The notes beneath the pieces are model-generated. The model saw only the letters and a list, made by a program, of their open reading frames with translations, was not told the origin of the DNA and ran no database searches. A stretch of DNA of 64,000 bases, from contig CAZTOU010000022.1 in NCBI GenBank assembly GCA_964615365.1, forward strand, positions 6,050-70,049, written 5' to 3'. This stretch comes from CAVXZE01 sp964615365. Its GTDB lineage: Bacteria; Myxococcota_A; UBA9160; UBA6930. The position numbers and the translations under genes are program-made. This document shows positions 28,173 through 36,840 of this stretch, in pieces; position 1 is the first letter of the stretch; every line of letters begins with the position of its first letter.

Positions 28173-28598
28173 ATGCGGATTCGGAGCCTGGCTGCGCTTC
28201 TCGGCATTGCCGCGATCGCGCTCTTGGCGTGCAACTCCACGGGCTCCCGCATCCGCCGCCAGCAGGAGCTCTTCGACAGCTATCCGCCGGAGGTCCAGGA
28301 GAACCTCCGCAATGGCATCATCGAGATCGGCTACACCACGGAGATGGTGGTCATGGCTCTGGGCGAGCCGGATCAGAAGACGGCGGCGAAGCCCGAAGGC
28401 GAGGTGGAGGAGGTCTGGAGCTACCGCCAGCAGGTTCCCGGCTTCGGCATCGGGCTGGGCACGGGCGGCTACGCCGGAGCCGGGGTGGGTGTCGGTACCG
28501 GGGTCCGGGTGGGCGAGCCCGCGCGCAGCCGGGACCGCGCCGTGGTCGAGTTCTCGGAGGGTCGGGTCAAACGCTTCCGGACCCTCGAGGGAGACTAG
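28173..28598 (+). CDS. Small BamE/SmpA-like lipoprotein
   Basis: 141 residues with a lipoprotein signal ending GIAAIALLAC. The mature part has an alpha-helical pair then a strand segment, IGYTTEMVVMALGEPDQ followed by VEEVWSY. This is the signature arrangement of BamE/OmlA-like small lipoproteins (helix, GxPD turn, then a W-Y strand). A Gly-rich insert (GFGIGLGTGGYAGAGVGVG) interrupts before the final strand. Role in outer-membrane assembly is possible but not established. It ends two bases from the convergent aminotransferase gene. Confidence 0.72.
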   Translation: MRIRSLAALLGIAAIALLACNSTGSRIRRQQELFDSYPPEVQENLRNGIIEIGYTTEMVVMALGEPDQKTAAKPEGEVEEVWSYRQQVPGFGIGLGTGGYAGAGVGVGTGVRVGEPARSRDRAVVEFSEGRVKRFRTLEGD

Positions 28599-28599
28599 G

Positions 28600-29979
28600 C
28601 TAGACCGGTAGCTCCTTCTCCGCCGCGACCGCGCGGAGCGCCTTCTCCAGGATGGCGAAGCCGACCTCGAGCTCCTCATCGGTGGTGTTCACCGGAAGCA
28701 GCATGCGGAGCTTCATGGGGCGCTCGCCGGTGCCGAAGATCAGCAGCCCTTCCTCGAACGCGCGATGGATCACGGCGTCGACCAGCTCCGGGCTTCCATC
28801 GAAGGGAACGAAGGCCTGCATGGCGCCGATTCCCGAGCGTTGCCCCACCGCCCGGGGCAGGCGCTTCTCGAGAGAGAGGAAGCGCTGCTCGACGCGGCGC
28901 GCGAGCACCGCGATACGCCCCTCGGGGCCCAGGTAGCCCTCCTGGCTCATGCGTTCGATGATGCGCGCCCCCACCGCCATGCCGACGCTCGCGCCCGCGT
29001 AGGTCCCGGCGATCAGTTCGGGCTTCGGTTTGTACTGCCCGGTGAAGAGCGTGGCGCTTCCCTGGAGGATCTTCCCGGCCGTCACCACGTCCACGTACTC
29101 GTCCAGCTCGAAGGTGCGGAAGGCGAAGAGCTCCCCGGTTCGCCCGAAGGTCTGCACCTCGTCCACCCACACGGCCAGCTTTGCCTCCTGGCAACGCTCC
29201 ATCAGGGTCGCGAAGAACTCGCGCGGCGCGAGGTTGAAGCCGCCCTCTCCCTGCACCAACTCGAACAGCATGGCCGCAATCCGTCCGGGATAGCGCCTCA
29301 GGTGCGCGTCGAGAGCGCGCAGGCTCCGCTGGGTGGAATCCGGATCCGAGGGATCGTAGAAGGGGACGTGGAGCACGTTGCCGCGCAGCGGCAGCCCCTC
29401 GCGGTATCGCGGCCGGTCGGTGATTTCGGCGAGGGTGGTGGTGCGACCCGCGAAGGCACCGCGGAAGACCACCAGTCGATCCGCGGGCGAGTGCTTCTGC
29501 AGGATCATCTTGAGTGCGTTCTCGTTGGCCATGGCGCCGGAGATGGAGAGCCAGGCGTGCTTGAGGCGCGGGCCGGCCTGCTTCACCAGCGCCCGGGAGA
29601 GCCGCAGGTACTCGGCGCCCGGAGCCAGGTGCCCCTGGAAGACGGCGTCGGTGGCGGCCGCCGCCACCGCGGCGCCGAGGAGATCGCGATCGCTGTGGCC
29701 GAACGCGTAGACGCCGATGCCGCCGATGAAGTCGAGCAGCGTCCGGCCATCGGCCAGTCGCACCCGAGCGCCTCTCCCGGCCCCTGCCGTAAGCAGCGGG
29801 AAGTGAAGCGGCGAGCCGCGGAGCCGCCCGGTCTCGCGGACGGCGCGAGCGTACGCCTGCGGCGAGAGCGCGCGCTCCGCGCTCTCCTCGGCGACGGCGT
29901 CGATCAGCCGCTCCGCGGCCTCGCGAACCGCGGGGGAGTCCGCCAGGGAGGCCAGAGGGTTGCGGTCACGGCGCGGCAT
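28600..29979 (-). CDS. Class III PLP-dependent aminotransferase
   Basis: 459 residues from ATG 29979. Class III motifs: LDFIGGIGVYAFGHSDRDL near the N terminus, the SGAMANENALK phosphate loop, VWVDEVQTFGRTG with the PLP Asp, and the cofactor Lys in VTAGKILQGSA. MLFELVQGEGGFN is the conserved Gln-containing strand. It resembles acetylornithine/4-aminobutyrate/lysine-6-aminotransferases but no substrate-determining residue can be called safely. The frame stays open to 30252, overlapping the divergent EEP gene; that part reads as low-complexity non-coding sequence. Confidence 0.82.
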   Translation of the reverse strand: MPRRDRNPLASLADSPAVREAAERLIDAVAEESAERALSPQAYARAVRETGRLRGSPLHFPLLTAGAGRGARVRLADGRTLLDFIGGIGVYAFGHSDRDLLGAAVAAAATDAVFQGHLAPGAEYLRLSRALVKQAGPRLKHAWLSISGAMANENALKMILQKHSPADRLVVFRGAFAGRTTTLAEITDRPRYREGLPLRGNVLHVPFYDPSDPDSTQRSLRALDAHLRRYPGRIAAMLFELVQGEGGFNLAPREFFATLMERCQEAKLAVWVDEVQTFGRTGELFAFRTFELDEYVDVVTAGKILQGSATLFTGQYKPKPELIAGTYAGASVGMAVGARIIERMSQEGYLGPEGRIAVLARRVEQRFLSLEKRLPRAVGQRSGIGAMQAFVPFDGSPELVDAVIHRAFEEGLLIFGTGERPMKLRMLLPVNTTDEELEVGFAILEKALRAVAAEKELPV

Positions 29980-30199
29980 CTCGGGGATCCTATCGGTAGA
30001 AGCCGGCTTCGTCTTGGGTGCGCTGACTGATGGCGCCCCGAAACCCAGCGGCGGTGGGGAGCCCTTCAACGAGGTGGCCGGAGGTTCATGATCGACGTGG
30101 GGACTTGCCCTCGGCACAGGAGGCTCGGCTATGATGCGCGGGGAAGCGACGGGACCATCCACCGCTCCTTTCGCCCTTGACTTTCCGCGTCGGGGGCCG

Positions 30200-31054
30200 A
30201 TGACCAAGAGCATGACTGCACGAAGGAAAGTCGGTCGGAGGGACCGCGCCAAGCGCGAGCGCGCCGCGGCGCGAAAGGAGGCCCTCGCGGCGGCGATTCC
30301 CTATCTCGCGGTCGTGAAGGCGCCCACCCTTCCCCGGGCCAAGGCGATCGGTCGCGACATCACCGTCGCGAGCTACAACGTGCATCGCTGGGCGGGACTC
30401 AACGGAACCCGATCGCCCGATCCGGCCCGCGCCGGCTACGTGATCTCGGAGCTCTCCGCCGACGTGATCGCGCTTCAGGAAGTCCTGCGCCCCTTCGATG
30501 TGGAAGATCCGCTCGAGCGTCTCGCCGATGCCCTGCACCTGCATCTCGCCTTCGTGGCGACCCGCGTGCATCGCCGGGGCGAGGTCGGCAACGCGATCCT
30601 CTCGCGCTGGCCGATCACCAGCGTCTTCAGCCTGGATCTCTCCTTCTCCCGGGTGGAGCGCCGCTCGGCGGTGGCGACCCAGTTTCCGGGCGAGCTCGGA
30701 CCCCTCTCCGTGGTGTCGACGCACCTGGCCCTCGTCGATCGCACCCGCCGCCGCCAGGTGCGCTCGATCCTCGAGCATCCCCAGCTCCAGGGCGCGGTGG
30801 TGTTGCTGGGAGACATGAACGCCTGGCGACGCTGCAAGGCGACCCGGACCCTCGAGCGCGAGATGATCGGTGGCGCCGAGTTTACCTACCCCCGCACTTT
30901 TCCCGCGGCCCGGCCCGTCCTCGCCCTGGACCGCGTCTATGCCCGGGGCGCCAAAGTGGGAAGAATCGAAGCCCACACCAGCCCCGCCGCGAAGCGGGCG
31001 TCGGATCACCTTCCCGTCATCGCCCAGATCCGCGTCACCGGGAGCGAGGAGTAG
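30200..31054 (+). CDS. Endonuclease/exonuclease/phosphatase-family protein
   Basis: 284 residues. The EEP fold is seen in order: ASYNVHRW, IALQEV (metal-binding Glu), STHLAL, GDMNAW (Asp/Asn pair), LDRVYARG and SDHLPVIAQI (catalytic Asp-His). A strongly basic N terminus (KVGRRDRAKRERAAARKEA) precedes it. The size and the NVHRW start fit small EEP proteins acting on phospholipids or nucleic acid; the target is unknown. ATG 30200 is chosen over ATG 30131. It is convergent with the Fur gene four bases away. Confidence 0.82.
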   Translation: MTKSMTARRKVGRRDRAKRERAAARKEALAAAIPYLAVVKAPTLPRAKAIGRDITVASYNVHRWAGLNGTRSPDPARAGYVISELSADVIALQEVLRPFDVEDPLERLADALHLHLAFVATRVHRRGEVGNAILSRWPITSVFSLDLSFSRVERRSAVATQFPGELGPLSVVSTHLALVDRTRRRQVRSILEHPQLQGAVVLLGDMNAWRRCKATRTLEREMIGGAEFTYPRTFPAARPVLALDRVYARGAKVGRIEAHTSPAAKRASDHLPVIAQIRVTGSEE

Positions 31055-31057
31055 CGC

Positions 31058-31513
31058 TCAGCCCGGACCCTCCTGCTCCTCCAGCTCCCTCTGGCAGTCG
31101 GAGCAGTAGCCGTAGAGCTCGTGGCGATGTCGCAGCAGGCGAAAGCCGTGGCGCTTCGCGATGGCGTCCTGGGCATCCTCGATCGTCGCGCTCTGGAACT
31201 CGACGATCTTCCCGCATCGCACGCAGAGCAGGTGGTCGTGGTGCCTCCGCTCGATCTCGTAGCAGGTCGCGCCGTCGTCGAAGTGGCGTTCCACGGCGAG
31301 GCCCGCATCGCAGAGAAGCTTCATGGTCCGATAGACCGTCGTGTATCCGATGCGGGGATGCAGCTCACGCACCTTCCTGCTGAGATCCTCACTGGTGATG
31401 TGCCCTCGCGTCTCCAGGAACACCTCCAGAATTGCCTCGCGCTGCCTGGTGTGCTTGAGGTGGTGGTCGTCGAGGTAGCTCCCGAGGATCTGCTGCTCCA
31501 GCTCGTGAGCCAT
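31058..31513 (-). CDS. Fur-family metalloregulator
   Basis: 151 residues with the Fur winged helix (HTRQREAILEVFLETRGHITS, IGYTTVYRTMKLLCDAG) and dimerisation domain. The regulatory metal site is HHDHLLCVRCGKIVEF, giving a CxxC; a second CxxC is YCSDCQ near the C terminus, so the structural zinc site is complete. The subgroup (Fur, Zur, PerR) cannot be fixed; the HHDHLLC pattern is typical of Fur. ATG 31513 and a TTG one codon earlier are both possible. Monocistronic. Confidence 0.9.
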   Translation of the reverse strand: MAHELEQQILGSYLDDHHLKHTRQREAILEVFLETRGHITSEDLSRKVRELHPRIGYTTVYRTMKLLCDAGLAVERHFDDGATCYEIERRHHDHLLCVRCGKIVEFQSATIEDAQDAIAKRHGFRLLRHRHELYGYCSDCQRELEEQEGPG

Positions 31514-31567
31514 CAATCGACCGTACGAAAAGGCGATCCGAGGATCAAGCAGACCGGAATCGAGCGA

Positions 31568-31939
31568 TCAGGGGTCAGCGGTCGGTGTGCGGTGGGCCTC
31601 GGCCGTTCGGAGGTTGCGCTGGGCGGCTTTGTTTCCGCAGTCGAGCGCCACCGCGCGGCGAAAGGCGAGCAGCGCCTCGTCGCTGCGACCGTCGGCGGCG
31701 TAGGCCAGTCCCAGGTGGTTCTGGATCTCCGAGCCGTCGGGTACCAGCTCCGCCGCGCGCTCCAGATCCGCGATGGCGCGGGCGGTGTCGCCCCGGTCGA
31801 GGGCCTCGGTTCCGCTGGTGTAGAGCCGCCACCCCTGGAAGCTGGCGCATCCCCAGGATGCCAGCGCGACCAGAACGAGCGCCACCGGGAGCCGCCGCAT
31901 CGCCGCCTTGTACCAGAGCTGCTGCCGCCTGCCCACCAT
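31568..31939 (-). CDS. TPR-containing lipoprotein
   Basis: 123 residues. The signal (RRLPVALVLVALASWGC) ends in a lipobox. Two TPR-like helix pairs follow (SGTEALDRGDTARAIADLER and LGLAYAADGRSDEALLAFRR). The ATG at 31939 abuts the stop of the upstream TPM-domain gene (GAGGACTGAATG), so the GAGGA there serves as ribosome site and translation is likely coupled. An internal ATG at 31900 would give a shorter signal n-region. Probable periplasmic protein-protein interaction module working with its neighbour. Confidence 0.75.
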   Translation of the reverse strand: MVGRRQQLWYKAAMRRLPVALVLVALASWGCASFQGWRLYTSGTEALDRGDTARAIADLERAAELVPDGSEIQNHLGLAYAADGRSDEALLAFRRAVALDCGNKAAQRNLRTAEAHRTPTADP

Positions 31940-32887
31940 TCAGTCCTCGAGAATCAGGGCCGTCGGAAGCTGGTTCAGGGCCTTTGGCGCCGCCGGCAGG
32001 TGCGTCTGCAGGATCTCCCCGCAGCGTCGCACGGCAGCCAGGATCCCCTCGGTCGCGCGCCTCTCCCGGACTCCGGCGAGCACCAGATCGACCACGTCCC
32101 CCCAGCTCTCGTCTGGGTGGAGCACCCTGTCCACACCCTCGTCGCCCAGCACGATCACCCGGTGCTCGAACAGCGCCAGGAAGATCAGGATGCCGGTGCG
32201 GTCTTCCGTGCGCGCCAGTCCATTCTCGGCGAACGCGCTCCAGGCGCGCCGCTCGGCGCACTCCTGCATGAAGCCGTCGGAGATGAGCGAGCGCCGGATC
32301 GGCTGGATCCGGGCGAGGAGATGCCCGAGCAGCAGCCCTGCGAGCTCCGCTCCCAGCAGCACTCCCAGGCTGGCCTCGGGCAGGAGGATCTCCGCCCCGA
32401 GGAGGGCGAGCAGAGCCATCGCCACCCCCAGGCGCCAGCCGGCGCTCTCGTACTCGGCGCAGGAGCCGACCACCGCTACCACGATCTCGCCCGCCGTGTC
32501 CCGCTCCGCCTCGAGGACCGCTCCCTCGATGCGCAGGCGATCGGCGGGGTCGAGGAGGGCGGAGGGTTCGAGCCTGGAGATCCGCCCCGGGGCCGTCCCG
32601 CCCGCGCGCGATGTAGTCCCCGCGAAGCCACCCACCCCGCCGCCGGCGAAGCTCCCCGCCCCCCGGTGAAAGCCGCCGATCCCGGGCAACAGCAGAGCGA
32701 AAGCGGCTCCCGAGAGCGCCGCCAGCAGCGCCCCGCCCCAGGGTGCGTTCAGGAGCCAGGCGGTGCCACCCCCGACGCCGAAGGCGATCAGCCCGCCCAG
32801 GGGGGCGCGGCGGAAGGCCCTGAGCGGCAGGCCCACCAGCCCGCCCAGGAGCGCTGCGAAGGCGACCTCCGCGATCGGCTGAGCCAC
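31940..32887 (-). CDS. TPM-domain (DUF477-like) membrane protein
   Basis: 315 residues. Two or three hydrophobic segments at the N terminus (VAFAALLGGLVGLPLRAF, PWGGALLAALSGAAFALLLP) lead to a Gly-rich stretch (GSFAGGGVGGFAG), then a TPM-like domain (ERDTAGEIVVAVVGSC, further membrane helices, FLALFEHRVIVLGDEGVD). TPM-domain proteins occur in envelope maintenance and include phosphatase-fold members; the activity is unknown here. It is the first gene of a two-gene unit with the TPR lipoprotein. Confidence 0.72.
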   Translation of the reverse strand: MAQPIAEVAFAALLGGLVGLPLRAFRRAPLGGLIAFGVGGGTAWLLNAPWGGALLAALSGAAFALLLPGIGGFHRGAGSFAGGGVGGFAGTTSRAGGTAPGRISRLEPSALLDPADRLRIEGAVLEAERDTAGEIVVAVVGSCAEYESAGWRLGVAMALLALLGAEILLPEASLGVLLGAELAGLLLGHLLARIQPIRRSLISDGFMQECAERRAWSAFAENGLARTEDRTGILIFLALFEHRVIVLGDEGVDRVLHPDESWGDVVDLVLAGVRERRATEGILAAVRRCGEILQTHLPAAPKALNQLPTALILED

Positions 32888-32978
32888 AGGGTCCCTTCCT
32901 CCATCGGGGATCCGGGAAGGGTACCGAATCAGCCTCCCCTCAAGCCGCCTCCCCGTCGCTCCGATTCATGGTATCGCC

Positions 32979-33140
32979 ATGGTTTCCGAGCTCAGCTGTC
33001 CGATCTGCAACGCCGACGTGCCGCTGGCCGGTGACGAGCGCCTGGGAGACGAGGTCTTCTGCACCTACTGCAGGGCGCCGCTCACCCTCAAGGGCAAGAG
33101 GGACGATCCCTCCGAGATGGAGCTCGAAGAGGACTTCTGA
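32979..33140 (+). CDS. LysW-like zinc-ribbon small protein
   Basis: 53 residues: two knuckles (CPIC and CTYC) 22 residues apart, an intervening DERLGDEVF hairpin, and a strongly acidic tail (EMELEEDF). The order matches LysW, the amino-group carrier of lysine/arginine biosynthesis. LysW needs a C-terminal EDWGE glutamate for attachment, and this protein ends in Phe, so it is probably a related zinc ribbon without the carrier role. No clear ribosome site precedes ATG 32979, and none of the lysine-carrier enzymes are in the window. It ends 23 bases before the 3' end of the topoisomerase VI A gene, which is convergent. Confidence 0.65.
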   Translation: MVSELSCPICNADVPLAGDERLGDEVFCTYCRAPLTLKGKRDDPSEMELEEDF

Positions 33141-33163
33141 CCCCAGCCCCGCGCGGGGTGGCC

Positions 33164-34390
33164 CTACGGCAGGAACTTCTTGGTGTCGCCGAGCTTGCGG
33201 GGCAGGTACTCCTCGATCACGTAGTTGAGGCCCCACTTCGCCAGCGCCTGCTGTTCCGCGCGCACCCCCATCTTGAGCAGCTGGTTGATGGCCCTCTGCC
33301 AGGGCCGGTGGGTCTTGAAGAAGGGGTCGTTCTTGAGCGCGTCCTTGGCGCGCTTGATGTCCACCGGCTGCAGCGGATGGGTCGGCAGGTCGTAATCGCG
33401 GATGTCGCTCGGCGTCACGCCCAGGAAGCTCGCCTGCGGCACGCAGAAGAACTGCGAGAGGTGGGCGGCGTTGCCGGAGCCGACCTTGAGGGTGCGGTAG
33501 ATGTTCGAGATGCCGTAGGGATCGCAGTCCACGAAGGCGTAGACCGGCAGCTTGCAGTCGTCGGAGAGCTTGCGGATGAAGCGCCGGCAGGCGCGGGCCG
33601 GAACGCCTCCCATGGAGACGAGGATGCAGCCGGCGGTCCGCCAGTACTTGTGGCTCTGGAGGCGCTGAAAGATGCCGCCGGTCTCGATCGCCAGGATGAA
33701 CCGGGCGTCCGTCTCGAAGGAGAGCTGCTCCACCGAGGAGGGGATCGAGTAGGCGCCCGAGCCGAAGCGGGTGCAGTCGATGCGTTCCACCTCGCCCGTC
33801 TCCCGGTCGGGGTCGAGGACGATCAGCTGCCCGGCCACGGAGCCGTTGTAGGCCTCGTCGGGGACGAACCGCAGCTGCTCGCGCGAGACCCCCTGCATCG
33901 AGAACATCGCCTCGATGTCGTCCATCACCGTGTCAGATTCGGGCTGCTCGTCGAACTTCGCCTCCTCCCAGTTCTTGCTCTGATAGTAGGCGTCCCGCTT
34001 GGTGGCGAAGTCGTTGTTCTCCACCAGGCTCTTCGAGAGGCCCATCATGCGCAGCGTCTGGGCGAAGTTCTTGACGGTGTTCACGGTGAGGGTGCGGCTC
34101 TTCTTCTGCTTGCCGATCTCGAAGTAGCCCCGCTTCTCGGAGTAGGAGACGTTGCCGAGCGAGCGGATCGGGAAGGAGAGGTCCGGCTTCCTGTGCTCGT
34201 GGATCTCGGTCTGGACGCCGGTCGCGGTCTCCTGGATCAGCTTCACCGTGACCTTGTCGAGCTGGCGGCTCTGCTTGGCGACCTCGCTCGCCTGCTTCTG
34301 CGCCGCGCTCTTCGAGACGCGCGCGGCGCGCTTCCGGGGAGCCCTCTGCGGCGTCGGCTTGGCGCGCGTGGACTTCTTGCGACTGGCCAT
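33164..34390 (-). CDS. top6A: DNA topoisomerase VI subunit A
   Basis: 408 residues, Spo11/TopVIA family. The winged-helix (5Y-CAP) domain has the catalytic tyrosine in ATKRDAYYQSKNW (Tyr135 or 136). The Toprim domain has the metal-binding Glu in FILAIETGGIF and the Asp pair in YAFVDCDPYGIS. A 35-residue Lys/Arg/Ala-rich N-terminal tail is extra compared with archaeal subunits. The start codon follows the B-subunit stop by two bases (TGACCATG), so the two are an operon and probably made in equal amounts. Together they form an A2B2 type IIB topoisomerase that relaxes and decatenates DNA using ATP. Confidence 0.93.
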   Translation of the reverse strand: MASRKKSTRAKPTPQRAPRKRAARVSKSAAQKQASEVAKQSRQLDKVTVKLIQETATGVQTEIHEHRKPDLSFPIRSLGNVSYSEKRGYFEIGKQKKSRTLTVNTVKNFAQTLRMMGLSKSLVENNDFATKRDAYYQSKNWEEAKFDEQPESDTVMDDIEAMFSMQGVSREQLRFVPDEAYNGSVAGQLIVLDPDRETGEVERIDCTRFGSGAYSIPSSVEQLSFETDARFILAIETGGIFQRLQSHKYWRTAGCILVSMGGVPARACRRFIRKLSDDCKLPVYAFVDCDPYGISNIYRTLKVGSGNAAHLSQFFCVPQASFLGVTPSDIRDYDLPTHPLQPVDIKRAKDALKNDPFFKTHRPWQRAINQLLKMGVRAEQQALAKWGLNYVIEEYLPRKLGDTKKFLP

Positions 34391-34392
34391 GG

Positions 34393-36102
34393 TCAGAGCC
34401 TCCGGCTGCGCTCGAGCACGTCGGTCAGATCGGCGGTGATCTTGTCCCGCTCGCGATCGGGAAAGCCCAGGATCTCCTGGAGGCCGATCGCCACCTGAGG
34501 GATGTACTTCTCGATGTAGGCGCGCTTCTTGGCCTCGTCCGCCTCGCGTCTTCGCTTGCGGATGTGGGTGGCCACGCGGCGGCCGCACTCCATGAGGGTG
34601 AGGCGGATCTCCTTGATGATCTCGGGGTAGTGTGCGATCGCCTCCTTGCTCTCCGAGGTGAAGGGAACCCAGACGCTCGCGATGTGCACCATCAGCAGCA
34701 TGGGACCGATCGGGGCGCCGCCGCGGGGCTGCTGGAGCTGGTAGGACTTCCAGTCGGTGGCGGACACGCCCTTGGTGATGGCGCATGCGCCCTGCTGGTA
34801 CTGGAGCGGGACGCGATTCGCGAAGCGGAAGACGGTGACCGGATCCTCCGCCGAGAGCTCTCCCCCGTAGGCGAGGCCCGCCTCGATCAGGAATGGGTTC
34901 CCCCGGTAGACGGTGGGTCGCCGCGTCACCGCCGCGTAGAACTCGGCCTGGACCTCCGCCCGCAGCGAGCTCTCGATCAGCTCCTCTCCGATCGGAGAGA
35001 TACAGTCGGTCGGCGGTGACATGATCTTGGTGAGCTGGATCGCCTTGTGGACCTTCTCCGACTCGTCGCGACTCATCTCCCCGGGTCGCCGCGAGCTGGC
35101 GACCTTGGCCCTCTTGCAGATCTCGTCGGTGATGCGGCTCGAGACCCGGGAGAAGTCCTTCATCAGGCAGCCGCGCAGGTTCCGCGACTTGGTGTCGCGG
35201 AACATCTGCATCAGCACCCCGAGCTCGACGCCGTAGGGATGGGGCTTGATCTCGGCGGTCTCCGGCGGGAGCTCCTCGGTCACCCGGTCGAAGACGTGCT
35301 CGGCGCCGTACTTCTCGGGCTTGGGCGGGACGAAGGTGATCTTCGCGTGGGGGTTCGCAAGGGAGATCTGTCGAATGTAGGCGTCCACCGAGTGCTGGCC
35401 GCCCCGGTAGGCGCCCTCCAGCTCGATCTCGACGCGGGTTCCGTGGTCCCGATCCCAGTCCACCGAATCGTCCCGCTTCACCTTGGGCTCGTTGCTCTTG
35501 GTGTCGATCACCAGCTCGAAGTGATGGGCCTCCTTCTTGGCAGAGGTGCGGGTGGTGATGAGGATCGGCTTTCCCGTGGTGAGGAGGCCGTACATCCCGG
35601 CCGCGCTGATGCCGATGCCCTGCTGGCCTCGGCTCTGACGCAGGCGGTGGAACTTCGATCCGTAGAGCAGACGCCCGAAGATCTTGGGAACCTGGGCGCG
35701 GACGATTCCCGGCCCGTTGTCCTCGACGGCGACCCGGAACCGGGTCTCGTCGAGCTGGACGATCTCGACGCGGATGTCCGGGACGACGCCGGCCTCCTCG
35801 CACGCGTCGAGGGAGTTGTCGACGCCCTCCTTCACCGTGGTGAGCAGCGCCTTCGAGGGGTTGTCGAAGCCCAGCAGGTGGCGGTTCTTGGCGAAGAACT
35901 CCGAGACCGAGATGTCCCGCTGCCGCCCCGCCATCTCCTTGGCCGTCATGCGGGTCTGCGACCCGGAGCGGCCGCCGGGCGCCGACTTCCGCGGCGTCGC
36001 CCGGCGCGGCCTCCCCTTCGGCGCGTTGGCCTTCCCGGAGCCCGACGGCGCTCGGCGCTTCGGGGCCGCCGCCTCGAAGGCAAAAGTCTCCTGCTCACCC
36101 AT
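34393..36102 (-). CDS. top6B: DNA topoisomerase VI subunit B
   Basis: 569 residues. The GHKL ATPase motifs are intact: N-box KEGVDNSLDAC (Asn96), EDNGPGI at 127-133, and GQQGIGISAAG from residue 159. The linker/transducer region follows, with QTRP-like signatures (Gln-Tyr-Gln-Gln-Gly, then Lys in KGVSATDWKSY) and a basic C terminus. A basic N-terminal extension (~50 residues, with KSAPGGRSGS) precedes the domain. ATG 36102 has GGGGGG about six bases upstream and is preferred to GTG 36111. First gene of the two-subunit operon. Confidence 0.93.
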   Translation of the reverse strand: MGEQETFAFEAAAPKRRAPSGSGKANAPKGRPRRATPRKSAPGGRSGSQTRMTAKEMAGRQRDISVSEFFAKNRHLLGFDNPSKALLTTVKEGVDNSLDACEEAGVVPDIRVEIVQLDETRFRVAVEDNGPGIVRAQVPKIFGRLLYGSKFHRLRQSRGQQGIGISAAGMYGLLTTGKPILITTRTSAKKEAHHFELVIDTKSNEPKVKRDDSVDWDRDHGTRVEIELEGAYRGGQHSVDAYIRQISLANPHAKITFVPPKPEKYGAEHVFDRVTEELPPETAEIKPHPYGVELGVLMQMFRDTKSRNLRGCLMKDFSRVSSRITDEICKRAKVASSRRPGEMSRDESEKVHKAIQLTKIMSPPTDCISPIGEELIESSLRAEVQAEFYAAVTRRPTVYRGNPFLIEAGLAYGGELSAEDPVTVFRFANRVPLQYQQGACAITKGVSATDWKSYQLQQPRGGAPIGPMLLMVHIASVWVPFTSESKEAIAHYPEIIKEIRLTLMECGRRVATHIRKRRREADEAKKRAYIEKYIPQVAIGLQEILGFPDRERDKITADLTDVLERSRRL

Positions 36103-36157
36103 GCCGTTCACCCCCCGGATTCTGGCAAGGGGATGATCCTCCCCGAGAGGGGAGCGG

Positions 36158-36397
36158 TCAAGCAGGCCCGGTCGGGGCGTCTCCGACGGCCTCGATTCGG
36201 AGCCCGCGGAAGTTCCCGGCCAGCCGCACGCGGCCGCTGTGGAGCAGGTGGAGCACCGCCGCGACGATCTCGCGATCGTCGTTGGTTTCCTCGGCGATGG
36301 CCTGGATCAGCTCGAGGAGCGTGGTGTCGATGCTCTCGGCGCCGTGCAGGCGGCGCACTCGCCTGTGGTTCGGAATCTGGCTGACGGCCGCGCTCAT
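36158..36397 (-). CDS. Small hypothetical protein upstream of topoisomerase VI
   Basis: 79 residues from ATG 36397, with AGGAGAG eight bases before it. The middle is helical (TTLLELIQAIAEETNDDREI, VAAVLHLLHSG) followed by a short strand pair (RVRLAGNFRGLRIEAV). This could be a winged-helix-like or small DNA-associated module, but no family is recognised. It is 55 bases upstream of the topoisomerase VI B start on the same strand and may be co-transcribed. The coupling to topoisomerase VI is inference from position only. Confidence 0.6.
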   Translation of the reverse strand: MSAAVSQIPNHRRVRRLHGAESIDTTLLELIQAIAEETNDDREIVAAVLHLLHSGRVRLAGNFRGLRIEAVGDAPTGPA

Positions 36398-36840
36398 GGT
36401 GTTCACTCTCCTGCTCTCTCGCGTAGCAGGATGCGTGCCAGCTCCGAACCCCTCCTCGACACCTTCGAACAGCGCCGAAAACGAAGCGGTTTTCTGAGCG
36501 ACCCTGGCCCGGCCCGGCGGGGGCCGCCGTCGAAGTGACGGTTTTCGGTCACCCGGGTGTCCGAATTCGCACACCGCTCGCGGTTGATGCGCACATGGAC
36601 GGTAGCCGTCGTTCGCGAGCCAGTAGCCAGCCGGCGAGAAGCTGTTAACCGCGGGCTACGGAACCTCCTCCCGCAGGTCCGAGGCCTCGGTCACGGCCGA
36701 GAGGCCGAAGCGCGGCTTCGACACGGTCTCCGAACCATCTGGGCTCTCCCCGAATCGCCTCGTTTCTCGGGCAGTCACCCCTCCCCACGGGGGCGTTGCC
36801 TGGTATTCTCTGTGTCATCCAGCAGCGGCGGCCATCAGGT
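36398..36840. other. Intergenic region with a comM-like 3' remnant
   Basis: 443 bases without a convincing gene between divergent transcription units. A comM 3'-end-like segment (36656-36720) lies inside. No strong terminator was seen; promoters for the small protein upstream of topoisomerase VI and for the LLM gene must lie here but could not be assigned. Confidence 0.5.
36656..36720 (-). pseudogene. Possible comM 3'-end remnant (distal copy)
   Basis: On the minus strand the sequence translates to RFGLSAVTEASDLREEVP and a stop. The intact ComM ends RVGPAAMAEAVDLREEVA and a stop, 11 of 18 residues identical. The DNA shares an 18-base identical stretch (36663-36680) with 38965-38982 and 42100-42117. 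Similarity does not extend further upstream, so this is a short, diverged remnant or an integration-site copy. LREE-type codon runs occur by chance in G+C-rich genes, so the call is tentative. Confidence 0.4.

Noticed and set aside
31121..33034. 637-codon + strand frame across Fur, TPR and TPM genes
   Set aside because: It covers three convincing minus-strand genes and the LysW-like gene; no motif of its own.
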